Counted from the stretch's first letter, positions 40,413 to 53,486 are shown. The stretch is DNA of 64,000 nucleotides from Gilliamella sp. Choc4-2 (GCF_001690355.1 NZ_LZHG01000065.1:1-64000), one strand, 5' to 3'. The notes: a model not told the origin generated them from the sequence alone. Numbers and translations are program-made.

Positions 40413-41531
40413 ATGAAAAAAACAACATTAGCTCTAGCTGTAGCAGTTGCAAGCTTAACGGCAAATGCAGCAAATGCAGCGTATGAAGAAAATACTTTTT
40501 ACGTCGGTGGTAAATTAGGTTGGTCAGATTTTTATAATTTAGATGCAAATAAAGTTCGTGCTTACGAATCTGCTTCTATAAAAACATCTGATCATAGCAA
40601 TATCGCTGGTGGTGGTTTCATCGGTTTCCAAGCTAACCCTTACTTAGCATTTGAATTAGGCTATGACTGGTTAGGTTCAGCTAAATATAAAAGAAGTGCT
40701 CATCATTATGGCTTTGGTTATACTAGAGACCATGACATGGGTAATAGCAAAGTTTCAGCTCAAGGCGTGTCTTTAACTGGTAAATTAAGTTACCCATTAT
40801 CATTTATTAATGATGATTTAGATGTTTATGGCCGATTAGGTGCTATGGTAACTATTGCTAAATGGAAAAATGGCGGATATGTTAAAGAAGACTTTGGTCG
40901 TGGTGGCACAAAAACTGATGTTTCACCAGTATTTGCTTTAGGTATGGATTACCGCTTAAATGATGATTTATCTACTCGTTTAGAATATCAATATGTTAAT
41001 CATATTCATACTAAAACTGATGCCTCCCCTGACGCAGGTGTTTTAAGCTTAGGTATTACTTACCGCTTAGGTTCACCAGTTGCTGCTCCTGCACCAGTTG
41101 TAATTCAAACTCAAGAGAGAGTGTATGATTTAAATGCTGACGTTTTATTTGCTTATGCAAAAGCTGATCTAAAAGAAAAAGGTCGTCAAGCATTAGATGA
41201 ATTATTATCAGATCTTGTTAAACTAAATCCTACTCAAACGGCTATCGTTGTAATTGGTCATACTGACCGTATCGGTTCAGACAACTATAACCAAAAACTG
41301 TCAGAAAAACGAGCTCATTCTGTAATGAGTTACTTAGTATCTAAGGGTGTTCCATCTGATATTATCAGTGCTCGTGGCGTTGGTAAATCTCAATCTGTTA
41401 CTGGTGAAAAATGTAATACCCTTCGTGGTGCTGACTTAAAAGCATGTTTAGCACCAGATCGTCGTGTACAAATTGAAGTTAAAGCACGTAATCTTCAACA
41501 AGTTCAAGAAATTAGAGAAACAACTCACTAA
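40413..41531 (+). CDS. ompA: Outer membrane protein A
   Basis: 372 aa. A signal peptide (1-22, ending NAANA-A) leads into an eight-stranded beta-barrel beginning NTFYVGGKLGWSDF. A Pro/Ala-rich hinge (SPVAAPAPVV, about 223-232) follows, then a peptidoglycan-binding OmpA_C domain (about 240-365) with VIGHTDRIGSDNYNQKLSEKRAHSVMSYL and DRRVQIEV. The two cysteines of the C-terminal domain (EKCN...KACLAPDRR) match E. coli OmpA. A GAGG ribosome binding site and a long 5' UTR (about 180 bp gap) are present. Strong promoter and terminator context suggests an abundant protein. Confidence 0.96.
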   Translation: MKKTTLALAVAVASLTANAANAAYEENTFYVGGKLGWSDFYNLDANKVRAYESASIKTSDHSNIAGGGFIGFQANPYLAFELGYDWLGSAKYKRSAHHYGFGYTRDHDMGNSKVSAQGVSLTGKLSYPLSFINDDLDVYGRLGAMVTIAKWKNGGYVKEDFGRGGTKTDVSPVFALGMDYRLNDDLSTRLEYQYVNHIHTKTDASPDAGVLSLGITYRLGSPVAAPAPVVIQTQERVYDLNADVLFAYAKADLKEKGRQALDELLSDLVKLNPTQTAIVVIGHTDRIGSDNYNQKLSEKRAHSVMSYLVSKGVPSDIISARGVGKSQSVTGEKCNTLRGADLKACLAPDRRVQIEVKARNLQQVQEIRETTH

Positions 41532-41551
41532 TTTTGTTTACTTGTAAACAT

Positions 41552-41578
41552 AAAAAACCCGGGTAATCCGGGTTTTTT
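41552..41578 (+). terminator. Intrinsic terminator of ompA
   Basis: An AAAAAACCCGG / CCGGGTTTTTT stem around a 5-nt loop ends in a T6 run, 20 bp past the ompA stop codon. It is symmetrical, so it could work in both directions. Confidence 0.93.
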
Positions 41579-41626
41579 ATTGGCTAAATCTGTTAGAAAA
41601 TAAATTATATATTATGGTTCTATAAA

Positions 41627-41635
41627 TTACCCACA
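41627..41635 (+). promoter_or_regulatory. DnaA-box-like site in the dnaA promoter region
   Basis: TTACCCACA differs from the strong DnaA box TTATCCACA by one base and sits 56 bp before the dnaA start. In E. coli a DnaA box between the dnaA promoters mediates autorepression. A single degenerate box is weak evidence, and no box cluster or A/T-rich 13-mer array of an oriC was recognised here. Confidence 0.45.
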
Positions 41636-41690
41636 AAAAGGGATATAATAACTAGCTCGCTGTTAATAATAAAAACTAAAGGAGTTGCTT

Positions 41691-43049
41691 GTGCCTACCG
41701 CTATATGGCAAGAATGTATTTCCCAATTACAAGAAGAACTTCCTACAACGGAATTTAACTTGTGGATTCGCCCTTTACAAGCGGAACTGGTTGATAATAA
41801 ACTCTATATTTATGCTCCCAACAGGTTTGTTTTAGATTGGGTTAAAAATAAATATTTAACTACTATATCTCAATTATTAAATAAACTTTTTAATGATGAT
41901 TCACTTAAATTATATCTTGAAGTTGGATCAACTTTGTCTACTAACAAAAAGGCAAAACATAATCACGCTAAAGCAGACATTATGCCTGCATGGAAAATAA
42001 CTAAAGAAAGTAATAATAATCACACCTATCATTCTGGTATTAATAATAAACATACTTTTAATAGTTTTGTTGAAGGTAAATCTAACCAACTAGCTGTTGC
42101 TGCGGCCAAACAAGTAGCAGAAAATCCTGGTAAAGCTTATAACCCATTATTTTTATATGGCTCCACTGGCTTAGGTAAAACACATCTATTACATGCAGTC
42201 GGCAATCAAATAATGGAAATAAAAACTAATGCCAAAGTTGTTTACATGCATTCAGAACGTTTTGTTCAGGACATGGTAAAAGCTTTACAGAATAATGCTA
42301 TCGAAGAATTCAAAATTTACTACCGCTCTGTAGATGCATTACTTATTGATGATATTCAATTCTTTGCAAATAAAGAACGATCTCAAGAAGAATTTTTTCA
42401 CACCTTTAATTCATTATTAGAAGGAAACCAACAAATCATTTTAACATCCGATCGCTACCCTAAAGAAATCGATGGTGTTGAAGATCGCCTAAAATCTCGT
42501 TTCGGCTGGGGACTAACTATTGCTATTGAGCCACCAGAACTTGAAACACGGGTCGCAATTTTAATGAAAAAAGCAGAAGAAAATAATATTAGATTACCTG
42601 AAGAAGTTGCTTTTTTTATTGCTAAACGTCTACGTTCCAACGTTCGTGAACTAGAAGGTGCACTTAATCGGGTTATTGCTAATGCCAATTTTACAGGTAA
42701 ATCAATTACTATTGATTTTGTTAAAGATGCTTTAAAAGATTTGCTTGCCTTACAAGAAAAATTAATTACGATTGAAAATATTCAAAAAACTGTTGCCGAG
42801 TATTATAAAATCAAAATATCTGATTTGCTATCTAAACGGCGTTCCCGTTCTGTGGCAAGACCACGACAAGTCGCAATGGCATTAGCTAAAGAATTAACCA
42901 ATAAAAGTCTTCCCGAAATAGGTGATGGCTTTGGTGGAAGAGATCATACTACTGTATTACATGCATGTAGAAAGATCGCAGAATTGAAAGAAGAAAGCAA
43001 TGATATTAAAGAGGATTATTCCAATTTAATTCGAACATTATCAACCTGA
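41691..43049 (+). CDS. dnaA: Chromosomal replication initiator protein DnaA
   Basis: 452 aa from a GTG start (E. coli dnaA also starts with GTG). GGAG at 41681-41684 is spaced 6 nt from it; a TTG two codons earlier overlaps the ribosome binding site and is rejected. Domain I (about 1-85) has [26 protein letters not shown]. Domain III AAA+ has Walker [11 protein letters not shown], Walker [10 protein letters not shown] and sensor motifs. Domain IV has the DNA-recognition [15 protein letters not shown] near the C-terminus. It is first in dnaA-dnaN-recF-gyrB. The upstream neighbour is ompA, not rpmH-rnpA. Confidence 0.98.
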   Translation: MPTAIWQECISQLQEELPTTEFNLWIRPLQAELVDNKLYIYAPNRFVLDWVKNKYLTTISQLLNKLFNDDSLKLYLEVGSTLSTNKKAKHNHAKADIMPAWKITKESNNNHTYHSGINNKHTFNSFVEGKSNQLAVAAAKQVAENPGKAYNPLFLYGSTGLGKTHLLHAVGNQIMEIKTNAKVVYMHSERFVQDMVKALQNNAIEEFKIYYRSVDALLIDDIQFFANKERSQEEFFHTFNSLLEGNQQIILTSDRYPKEIDGVEDRLKSRFGWGLTIAIEPPELETRVAILMKKAEENNIRLPEEVAFFIAKRLRSNVRELEGALNRVIANANFTGKSITIDFVKDALKDLLALQEKLITIENIQKTVAEYYKIKISDLLSKRRSRSVARPRQVAMALAKELTNKSLPEIGDGFGGRDHTTVLHACRKIAELKEESNDIKEDYSNLIRTLST

Positions 43050-43064
43050 ATAAGAATCAACATT

Positions 43065-44168
43065 ATGAAATTTATTATTGATCGCGAAAAACTTATCAAA
43101 CCACTGCAACTTGTTAGTGCACCTTTAAGTAGCCGCCCAACATTACCTATTTTAGGAAATTTATTACTACAAGTGAGTGATAACACGTTATCGATGACAG
43201 GAACTGACCTCGAAATAGAAATGATTTCCCATTTGCCTTTAACCGAGGCCAATGAACCAGGTGCAACTACAGTGCCCGCACGAAAGTTTCTCGATATTTG
43301 TCGAAACCTTCCAAATAATGCCCAAATATCAATAACTTTTGATGATAATCGATTAATGATTCAATCAGGGCGCAGCAAATTCTCTTTATCAACACTGCCC
43401 GCAAATGATTTCCCCAACTTAGAAAACTGGCAAAGTGACATCGATCTTTCTGTTCCACAAAAAACGATCAAACGTCTTATCGATGCAGTCCAATTTTCTA
43501 TGGCTAACCAAGATGTTAGATATTACTTAAATGGTATGTTATTTGAGATTGAGGATGGTTTATTGAAATCTGTGGCAACAGATGGACATCGATTGGCTGT
43601 TTGTGCTCAACCAATTGGTCAAAATATCACTGCTTCTTGTGCTGTTATTTTACCTAGAAAAGGAGTAATTGAGCTTGCAAAACTAGTTGGTGATAATGAG
43701 AATCCAGTTAATATTCAAATTGGAAATAATAATTTTAGAGTTAACCTTGGTGATTTTACCTTTACATCCAAACTGATTGACGGAAGATTTCCAGATTACA
43801 AAAGAGTATTACCACGCAATCCTGATAAGCCGCTTGAAGTATCCTGTGATGAGCTACGTAATGCGCTATTACGCGTGGCTATTTTATCCAATGAGAAATT
43901 TCGTGGCATCAGACTTCATCTACATAACAACCAAATAAAAATTACTGCCAATAACCCAGAACAAGAAGAGGCAGAAGAAGTTATTGATGTAAAATATGAA
44001 TCTGCAGAACTTGAAATTGGCTTTAATGTGACCTATCTACTAGACATATTAAATACATTAAAATGCGATATCGTACAACTATTATTAACTGATGCAACAT
44101 CCAGTGTCCAAATTGAAGATATCAATGACCAATCTGCAACTTATGTTGTTATGCCTATGCGCTTATAA
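43065..44168 (+). CDS. dnaN: DNA polymerase III sliding clamp (beta subunit)
   Basis: 367 aa (E. coli 366). Three repeated clamp domains form a dimeric ring that holds Pol III and other partners on DNA. The start MKFIIDREKLIKPLQLVSAPLSSRPTLPILGN, the FPNLENWQ segment and the C-terminal YVVMPMRL are family signatures. The terminal MPMRL forms part of the partner-binding cleft. It begins 15 bp after dnaA. Confidence 0.98.
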   Translation: MKFIIDREKLIKPLQLVSAPLSSRPTLPILGNLLLQVSDNTLSMTGTDLEIEMISHLPLTEANEPGATTVPARKFLDICRNLPNNAQISITFDDNRLMIQSGRSKFSLSTLPANDFPNLENWQSDIDLSVPQKTIKRLIDAVQFSMANQDVRYYLNGMLFEIEDGLLKSVATDGHRLAVCAQPIGQNITASCAVILPRKGVIELAKLVGDNENPVNIQIGNNNFRVNLGDFTFTSKLIDGRFPDYKRVLPRNPDKPLEVSCDELRNALLRVAILSNEKFRGIRLHLHNNQIKITANNPEQEEAEEVIDVKYESAELEIGFNVTYLLDILNTLKCDIVQLLLTDATSSVQIEDINDQSATYVVMPMRL

Positions 44169-44186
44169 TCAAATTTAACTCAACTT

Positions 44187-44204
44187 TTCCGGCTTCGGCC
44201 GGAA
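44187..44204 (+). other. UUCG-tetraloop hairpin between dnaN and recF
   Basis: A perfect 7-bp stem TTCCGGC / GCCGGAA is closed by a C(UUCG)G tetraloop, one of the most stable RNA hairpins. It lies 19 bp after the dnaN stop and 14 bp before the recF start. There is no T-run after it, so it is not a standard terminator. It could protect the upstream message or lower recF translation. Confidence 0.75.
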
Positions 44205-44217
44205 TAATTGACAGTAT

Positions 44218-45309
44218 ATGACTCTATCAACCATCAACGTTCACAACTTTCGCAATATTGATTATGCGCAACTTGTTTTATCGCCGCATTTCAACTTCAT
44301 TGTTGGTGATAATGGCAGTGGCAAAACCAGCCTACTTGAAGCCATCTATATGCTTGGTCATGGACGAGCATTTAGGCACACCCAATCAAATCGAATTATT
44401 CAGCATGAACAACCTGAGCTTGTATTATTTAGTGAGATCAAAAATACTAATCAGCAAGCCCATTCAATAGGCCTTTCAAAATCACGAAATAATGAAAATA
44501 AAATAAAAATAGATGGAGACGAAGGCTTTCGATTAGCCGATTTAGCCAAATTATTACCAATACAATTAGTGACACCTGAGGGATTTGATTTATTGAGTGG
44601 TGGCCCCAAATATCGCCGTACATTTATCGATTGGGGATGTTTTCATCATTATCCTGAGTTTGTTCATTTATGGAACAATTTAAAACGCCTATTTAAACAA
44701 CGTAATGCACTTTTAAAACAATCTCATAATTATAAACAATTATTACATTGGGACAAAGAAATTGTCCCACTTGCCGAAAAAATCAGCCAAATTCGAGCCG
44801 ATTATTTACAACATATTTTTCCTGAAATTATTCAAACTTGCCGTGATTTTTTGCCCGAATATCAACTTAATTGCCAATATTATCAAGGTTGGGAGCATGG
44901 AATTAATTACTCCGAACAACTACAAAAACAATACGATCGCGATAAGCTCCTTAATTACACCACCCTAGGACCACATAAAGCAGATATAAAATTACGTATT
45001 GATAATATACCTGTTGAAGATCTCTTATCCAGGGGGCAACTAAAGCTAATGATGTGTGCTTTACGTTTGTCTCAAGGTGAATATTATTCAAAACAAAATT
45101 CACAATCTTGTATTTACTTGATTGATGATTTTGCTTCAGAGCTAGACCACAATAAACGTGATTTGCTAGCAAAGCGATTAAAATTAGCAAATTCACAAGT
45201 GTTTATTACCGCAGTTAGCCAAGATCAAATTACCCATATGATCGATGAAAATGATAAGATTTTTCACATAAAATCTGGTATAATTTCGCAAATATACAGA
45301 ATGATATAA
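44218..45309 (+). CDS. recF: DNA replication and repair protein RecF
   Basis: 363 aa (E. coli 357). It is an SMC-like ATPase that, with RecOR, loads RecA at gaps. It has Walker A VGDNGSGKTSL (about 30-40), signature LSRGQLKLMMCALRL and Walker B YLIDDFASELD. There is no Shine-Dalgarno sequence of note, and a stable hairpin sits just upstream, suggesting low expression, as is usual for RecF. Third gene of the replication cluster. Confidence 0.97.
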   Translation: MTLSTINVHNFRNIDYAQLVLSPHFNFIVGDNGSGKTSLLEAIYMLGHGRAFRHTQSNRIIQHEQPELVLFSEIKNTNQQAHSIGLSKSRNNENKIKIDGDEGFRLADLAKLLPIQLVTPEGFDLLSGGPKYRRTFIDWGCFHHYPEFVHLWNNLKRLFKQRNALLKQSHNYKQLLHWDKEIVPLAEKISQIRADYLQHIFPEIIQTCRDFLPEYQLNCQYYQGWEHGINYSEQLQKQYDRDKLLNYTTLGPHKADIKLRIDNIPVEDLLSRGQLKLMMCALRLSQGEYYSKQNSQSCIYLIDDFASELDHNKRDLLAKRLKLANSQVFITAVSQDQITHMIDENDKIFHIKSGIISQIYRMI

Positions 45310-45321
45310 ACAATCAATTAA

Positions 45322-47745
<2,424 letters not shown>

Positions 47746-47765
47746 CTATCAATTTAACAAAAAAT

Positions 47766-47795
47766 AAAAACCCAGACATAATGTCTGGGTTTTTA
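47766..47795 (+). terminator. Intrinsic terminator of gyrB
   Basis: An 8-bp GC-containing stem CCCAGACA / TGTCTGGG with a 3-nt loop is flanked by A5 and T5 runs, 21 bp past the gyrB stop. Confidence 0.93.
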
Positions 47796-47817
47796 TTGCG
47801 TAAATTAAAGATAATTT

Positions 47818-48050
47818 TTAATATGTAGCTACCCCAAAATGCCTTAATCGGTTTATCTACCATACTATTCATCAAGACAGAGATTATATTTTAGTTGCGT
47901 TTAATTATTTATCTTCTGACACATTTAATTACAAATATTTTTGTTATTTATATCTAAATTATTAATCAACCATTTATCGATAACTTTGCCTACTAGTGAG
48001 GATAAATTAATAGCTTCTTGTTTAAACTAAGAATTGTATTTTTTACCCAC
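47818..48050 (-). pseudogene. Probable IS3-family transposase relic (OrfA and OrfB fragments)
   Basis: Minus strand. From a GTG at 48050 the frame reads GKKYNS-stop-FKQEAINL, strongly like the start of IS3-family OrfA (KKYNSEFKQEAI). About 180 nt further on (47872 downward) it reads VDKPIKAFWGSYILK, resembling the end of the OrfB DDE region (YDNAPMEAFWGxLK). The order OrfA then OrfB on one strand is right for IS3, but most of the element is deleted and there are stops. No terminal inverted repeats were found. This explains part of the otherwise gene-free 47746-48207; the rest shows nothing. Confidence 0.5.
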
Positions 48051-48207
48051 ATGATATCCTTTGAATTGTAAAAAAACACACTAACCTATCAGTTCATATA
48101 ATCCTTTCTATTATTAGATTCTAGCTATTAATAAATAATCATCGTGAAAGTCATTAACTACTTTAATATTGAAATAGCTATTATTGATAAAATAACTACA
48201 ACTATAT

Positions 48208-50085
48208 TTATTCTTTTAAAAACTCTTCATCAGTTAGAACTCGCAATGGCTGCATATCACTTTCACCTTTGATGACCAAAGAATGATCAGAACGCAAACA
48301 AGACCCACCATAATGCCCACCGACAGTAAATGTGCATATCTGAAGATAGCAGTCATCAACTTTTGGCAAACACCATAATTCTTGATAGATATTTTCTTGT
48401 TTTGCAAATCTTCCAACTGTTTTATCAAGAATCTGTTCTTTACTACTTACCAATTGAATATCACTACCACGACGTCCAGCAATAGGTTTTATCGCATAGC
48501 CTTTTTTTATTAAGTTTTCATTGAGTTCAAATGTAGATTCTAATAAATAACGATGATTAGGAAATAAAGACCATAATACCGGTAAAATAGCCTTATTACT
48601 TGGAATAACTGTCCATAACGGTTCGAAAACTGTTACTTCTGGTCGTAAAAGTACATCAATCAATCTGACTGAATTTTCAGGATGCCATGTTCGAATAGGT
48701 AATCCAGCTATTTGAGCTTCACTTTCTTGACGAAGTTGCTCTAATACAGTTTCCCATGCCCAAGTTTTCCAAACGCAGGTCACTTGTCTACCTTCATCAT
48801 CAACTAATCGACCTTGTCTATCCCATTTTAGTCCATTAAGTCCACGTAAAATTTTGCTATTAAAGCCAGCTTGGGTTAATGCTTTTTGCATAAATAAAGC
48901 ATGATAATTCTCTTCACTATCATTATCCTGCATAATATGAATAAAAGCTTGCGCATCACTATGCTTCCAACTGTTAGCCAACGAATTTAACAAGCCACTA
49001 CTTGGGTTTGTCCCCTTTGTTAGACCTGCTTGAATCGCCCATTTCTGTAAAATGGGACCAGCCTCAGTGTGGCAAGAAGCGGAATCAGCATTATATTCAT
49101 AAACCTTTAAACCACGCTTGTCCATACAAAAATCCAATCTCCCGGATATCATTTGATATCGGCGTTGTTGCCATGAAAGACGCAACCTTGGCCATAAGAT
49201 TTCAGGAATATTAAAGTTAAGCAATAAGTTATCATCTTTTAATACTTTATCTGTTGCATGCAGATACATTAAATGTAATTCGTTGGTTGCACGAATTAGT
49301 TCTTGTTCAGCACTTTCTGAAATAGTGAAATAACGATAATGATCATCGTGACTAATCGCATGTCCTGCTGCTTGTATATAAGCATTTTCTAATGAATCTT
49401 TTGCATCAAGCCAATCACTATCAAATTGACCTTGATTTTCAATATGAGCGCTATGAATAGCAAATAATGATTTAGAAACATTGGGTTGAGGTAAACTATA
49501 TTCAGTATTTTCGGTTTGGATCATCCAACCAAGAATGATAGTATCATCAAATGTATCTTGCAACTCATAGCCAGTATCTGTGGCTATCATTACTAGTTCT
49601 CGCGTCCAATACTGGCCTATAGGTAAACGAGTATGTATAACATTCTGTTCGGCAATTCGAATTTTATCCTCAAATACATCTGTGATAATAGCAACATGCC
49701 CAGTCCGATCAAAAACACCGCCATCATCCCATATAAGTAAAGCACCTGCTTCCGGCTTTTTTTTGCTTCCATTTGCAAATGCCTGTAAAGGCAAAATGGC
49801 TTCATTTAGCACTTGTCTTAAAAAGCGAAGTGAAAAAATCTCATGAGCCATACCAACATCAGTAAAAACAATACCATAATTTAAGAATAAAAATCGTCGT
49901 GCAAATTCAACACATTGCCATTTATACCCCATATATTCATGACCAGAATAACTGCGAAAAGCAGCATCATCAGGATATTGTATGGAATCTAATTTTTCAT
50001 AATCAGAGGAATAAATTGCAACACCTCCTGGCGCATAACCAAGCAATGTACCAAAAGGTTCTTTTTTATTGGACTGTTCTAACAT
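48208..50085 (-). CDS. gss: Bifunctional glutathionylspermidine synthetase/amidase
   Basis: 625 aa (E. coli Gss 619). The N-terminal CHAP amidase domain (about 1-200) has catalytic C58 in YKWQCVEFARRF and H130 in DRTGHVAIIT. The C-terminal ATP-grasp synthetase has YEYNADSASCHTEAGPIL, VCVWKTWAWE-like TCVWKTWAWE and KPIAGRRGSDIQLV. It joins glutathione to spermidine and can reverse the reaction. It is known mainly from enterobacteria and trypanosomatids, where it links polyamine and thiol pools. Identity with the E. coli pattern is high throughout. It is monocistronic, flanked on both sides by transposase relics. Confidence 0.96.
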   Translation of the reverse strand: MLEQSNKKEPFGTLLGYAPGGVAIYSSDYEKLDSIQYPDDAAFRSYSGHEYMGYKWQCVEFARRFLFLNYGIVFTDVGMAHEIFSLRFLRQVLNEAILPLQAFANGSKKKPEAGALLIWDDGGVFDRTGHVAIITDVFEDKIRIAEQNVIHTRLPIGQYWTRELVMIATDTGYELQDTFDDTIILGWMIQTENTEYSLPQPNVSKSLFAIHSAHIENQGQFDSDWLDAKDSLENAYIQAAGHAISHDDHYRYFTISESAEQELIRATNELHLMYLHATDKVLKDDNLLLNFNIPEILWPRLRLSWQQRRYQMISGRLDFCMDKRGLKVYEYNADSASCHTEAGPILQKWAIQAGLTKGTNPSSGLLNSLANSWKHSDAQAFIHIMQDNDSEENYHALFMQKALTQAGFNSKILRGLNGLKWDRQGRLVDDEGRQVTCVWKTWAWETVLEQLRQESEAQIAGLPIRTWHPENSVRLIDVLLRPEVTVFEPLWTVIPSNKAILPVLWSLFPNHRYLLESTFELNENLIKKGYAIKPIAGRRGSDIQLVSSKEQILDKTVGRFAKQENIYQELWCLPKVDDCYLQICTFTVGGHYGGSCLRSDHSLVIKGESDMQPLRVLTDEEFLKE

Positions 50086-50279
50086 GATATATTGCCCTTT
50101 TTAAAATAATAGTATAGTGTTTATCCCACTCTGATAAATTTTACTCCTCATAGCTCAAATTATCTACTTTAAGAAGTAAAGTTTATACATAATTACTCTT
50201 GAATAATAACAAAGAGCCTATATATCAACTATTCAATCATAGTAATATAATATATCGATTAAACGAGAAAATTAATATT

Positions 50280-50549
50280 ATGCAACAGAAGACAAAATTA
50301 AATGAATTATTAGATTTTCCTTGTTCTTTTACTTATAAGGTAATGGGAGAGGCAAAACCAGAATTGGTTGATAAAGTGGTCACCGTTATTCAACGTCATG
50401 CTCCTGGTGATTATACACCTTCAGTAAAACCAAGTAGCAAAGGCAACTATCATTCTGTATCAATTACGATTAATGCAACGCATATTGGTCAAGTTGAAAA
50501 TCTCTATAAAGAATTAGGAGAGATTGATATTGTAAGAATGGTCTTATAA
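50280..50549 (+). CDS. ybeD: YbeD family protein (DUF493)
   Basis: 89 aa from the ATG at 50280; an open frame extends 27 codons upstream but lacks family similarity. The sequence [19 protein letters not shown] and the long [19 protein letters not shown] segment are nearly identical to E. coli YbeD (87 aa), an ACT-like alpha/beta fold protein of unknown function. In E. coli it sits between dacA and lipB; here it is alone, next to gss and a transposase relic. Confidence 0.95.
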   Translation: MQQKTKLNELLDFPCSFTYKVMGEAKPELVDKVVTVIQRHAPGDYTPSVKPSSKGNYHSVSITINATHIGQVENLYKELGEIDIVRMVL

Positions 50550-50612
50550 AAATTTATTTTATTAAAATTTTCTTGAAAAATAGAGCTTTATTTTGGCATT
50601 TAAGGCTCTAAA

Positions 50613-50770
50613 ATGAACCCAGAAAATATTGTTATTCATACAGACTATACATTCAGTGCAAACAACTCATCCTATTTCCATACTTACCTACCAAACTACT
50701 TCCCACGCTTTTAATCGCACATAATACTATGCCGTTCTTTTTTAATTTGAAACTAGCAAAGAATATATAA
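50613..50770 (+). pseudogene. Probable IS3-family OrfB relic
   Basis: Plus strand. The first frame reads VIHTDYTFSANNSSYFHTYLP, which resembles the OrfB motif around the second catalytic aspartate (IHSDQGFQYTS...Y...LP). A frameshift later it reads AHNTMPFFFNLK, resembling the DNAxxESFFxxLK block with the DDE glutamate. The order and spacing are roughly as in IS3/IS150-type OrfB, with internal deletion and loss of the acidic residues. No inverted repeats were seen. It occupies part of the 50550-51014 gap. Confidence 0.45.
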
Positions 50771-50789
50771 GGGGTGCTTATTCTTTTAA

Positions 50790-50818
50790 TATCTATCTAG
50801 TCGTAAAACAGATAGATA
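50790..50818. repeat. 9-bp perfect inverted repeat
   Basis: The arms TATCTATCT and AGATAGATA surround an 11-nt spacer, just after the OrfB relic. There is no T-run, so it is not a terminator. A smaller related palindrome (TAGATAGCCATCTA) lies at about 50852-50865. The remainder of this gap up to 51014 shows no gene. Confidence 0.6.
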
Positions 50819-51014
50819 ATGGTTTACTCAATATTAGGTATGCTTGTTTATTAGATAGCCATCTAATCTCAACCACTTAGCTGTAACTTAACGATAAAGG
50901 AAGTAAAAATTTGGTGCAACAAAAAATAATACATTTACCCATTAATATTGATCATATTATTTTCAATGTACATCAGATAGTTAAAATCGTCACACAATAA
51001 TCTATTTAAAATAA

Positions 51015-51050
51015 AAAAGAGCAAGGCACCTAATACGACCTTGCTCTTTT
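51015..51050 (-). terminator. Intrinsic terminator of adk
   Basis: A 12-bp perfect stem AAAAGAGCAAGG / CCTTGCTCTTTT with a 12-nt loop lies 12 bp past the adk stop. Minus-strand RNA ends in a U-run. Confidence 0.9.
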
Positions 51051-51061
51051 AATAAAATAAA

Positions 51062-51980
<919 letters not shown>

Positions 51981-51998
51981 TAATTTTCCTGACATAAA

Positions 51999-53468
51999 TT
52001 AATTTCGCCCTCTTACATGCTTCATTAATCGACGACGTTTACGTTGCTGCGATGCAGTTAAAGTATTTTTTCTACCTTCAAATGGGTTAGACCCTTCTTT
52101 AAACTGAATTCGAATTGGTGATCCCATGATTTTTAATGAACGTCTAAAATAATTCATTAAATAACGTTTATATGAATCGGGTAAATCTTCCACCTGATTA
52201 CCATGAATAACTACAATTGGTGGATTATAGCCACCAGCATGTGCATATTTTAGTTTTACTCGCCGACCACGAACCAAAGGAGGTTGGTGATCTTCTTGTG
52301 CCATTTGCATAATTTTAGTTAACAGTGCGGTATTCACTCGACGAGTGGCACAATCATAAGCCTCTTGAATTGAATCAAATAAATTACCCACCCCACTTCC
52401 ATGTAATGCAGAAATAAAATGCACACGGGCAAAATCAATAAAATCTAATCTATCATCTAATGTCGTTTTAACTTGCTCTTTGATATCTTGTGATAAACCA
52501 TCCCATTTGTTAACGGCTATTACAAGTGAGCGCCCACTATTAATAATAAAACCAAGCAATGATAAGTCTTGATCGGATATACCCTCTCTGGCATCAATAA
52601 CTAAAATAACTACATTAGCATCTTCAATTGCTTGTAATGTTTTAATAACTGAAAATTTTTCAACTGCTTCAGTAACTTTACCACGTTTACGTACACCAGC
52701 TGTATCAATCAAGATATACTCGCGATCATCTCGATTCATTGGTATATAGATACTGTCTCGAGTAGTCCCTGGCATATCATATACAACGACTCGATCTTCA
52801 CCTAAAATTCGATTAGTTAGTGTTGACTTACCAACATTTGGACGACCAACAATAGCAACTTTGATAGGTTGATTGATTAATGATTCTGTTTCATCAACAA
52901 AATCATCACATAATTCAGTTAAATCATTTACTTGTTGATTATTATCAAAATTACTATTTTCTTCATGATTACCAAATTGGAAAATAGGATCTAATACAGT
53001 TTCAATTAACGAACTGACACCTCGACCATGACTTGCAGCTATGGGATGAATTTCACCTAAACCTAAACCGTAGAAATCAGAAATTGCCGTATCTGCATCA
53101 ATTCCATCAATTTTATTAGCCACTAAAAAAGTAGCTTTTTGGCGGCAACGTAAATGTTTAGCAATAGCTTGATCAGCAGGCATTGCACCAGCTCTGGAAT
53201 CGACTAAAAAAAGGACAATATCAGCTTCCTCAATAGCTTGTAAGGATTGTTCTGCCATAAAGCTTTCAATCCCATCTTCACTTCCATCAATACCGCCAGT
53301 ATCAATTACAATATATTCATGGCCCTTTATTTCAGCTCTTCCATATTTACGATCCCTCGTTAATCCAGGAAAATCTGCAACTAACGCATCGCGTGTTCTT
53401 GTTAACCGATTAAATAAAGTTGATTTACCAACATTTGGACGACCAACTAATGCTACAACAGGTACCAT
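51999..53468 (-). CDS. der: Ribosome assembly GTPase Der (EngA)
   Basis: 489 aa (E. coli 490). It has two tandem GTPase domains, each with GRPNVGKST (G1), DTGG or DTAG (G3), and NKID or NKWD (G4), separated by an acidic linker. A KH-like C-terminal domain and a basic tail ([19 protein letters not shown]) follow. It acts in late 50S subunit maturation. It forms a row with bamB, yfgM, hisS, ispG and rodZ as in E. coli. Confidence 0.98.
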   Translation of the reverse strand: MVPVVALVGRPNVGKSTLFNRLTRTRDALVADFPGLTRDRKYGRAEIKGHEYIVIDTGGIDGSEDGIESFMAEQSLQAIEEADIVLFLVDSRAGAMPADQAIAKHLRCRQKATFLVANKIDGIDADTAISDFYGLGLGEIHPIAASHGRGVSSLIETVLDPIFQFGNHEENSNFDNNQQVNDLTELCDDFVDETESLINQPIKVAIVGRPNVGKSTLTNRILGEDRVVVYDMPGTTRDSIYIPMNRDDREYILIDTAGVRKRGKVTEAVEKFSVIKTLQAIEDANVVILVIDAREGISDQDLSLLGFIINSGRSLVIAVNKWDGLSQDIKEQVKTTLDDRLDFIDFARVHFISALHGSGVGNLFDSIQEAYDCATRRVNTALLTKIMQMAQEDHQPPLVRGRRVKLKYAHAGGYNPPIVVIHGNQVEDLPDSYKRYLMNYFRRSLKIMGSPIRIQFKEGSNPFEGRKNTLTASQQRKRRRLMKHVRGRN

Positions 53469-53486
53469 GCTTATTCTCTAATTAAT

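Noticed and set aside
41579-41690. Chromosomal origin (oriC) upstream of dnaA
   Set aside because: There is only one degenerate DnaA box in ~110 bp and no A/T-rich repeat array.
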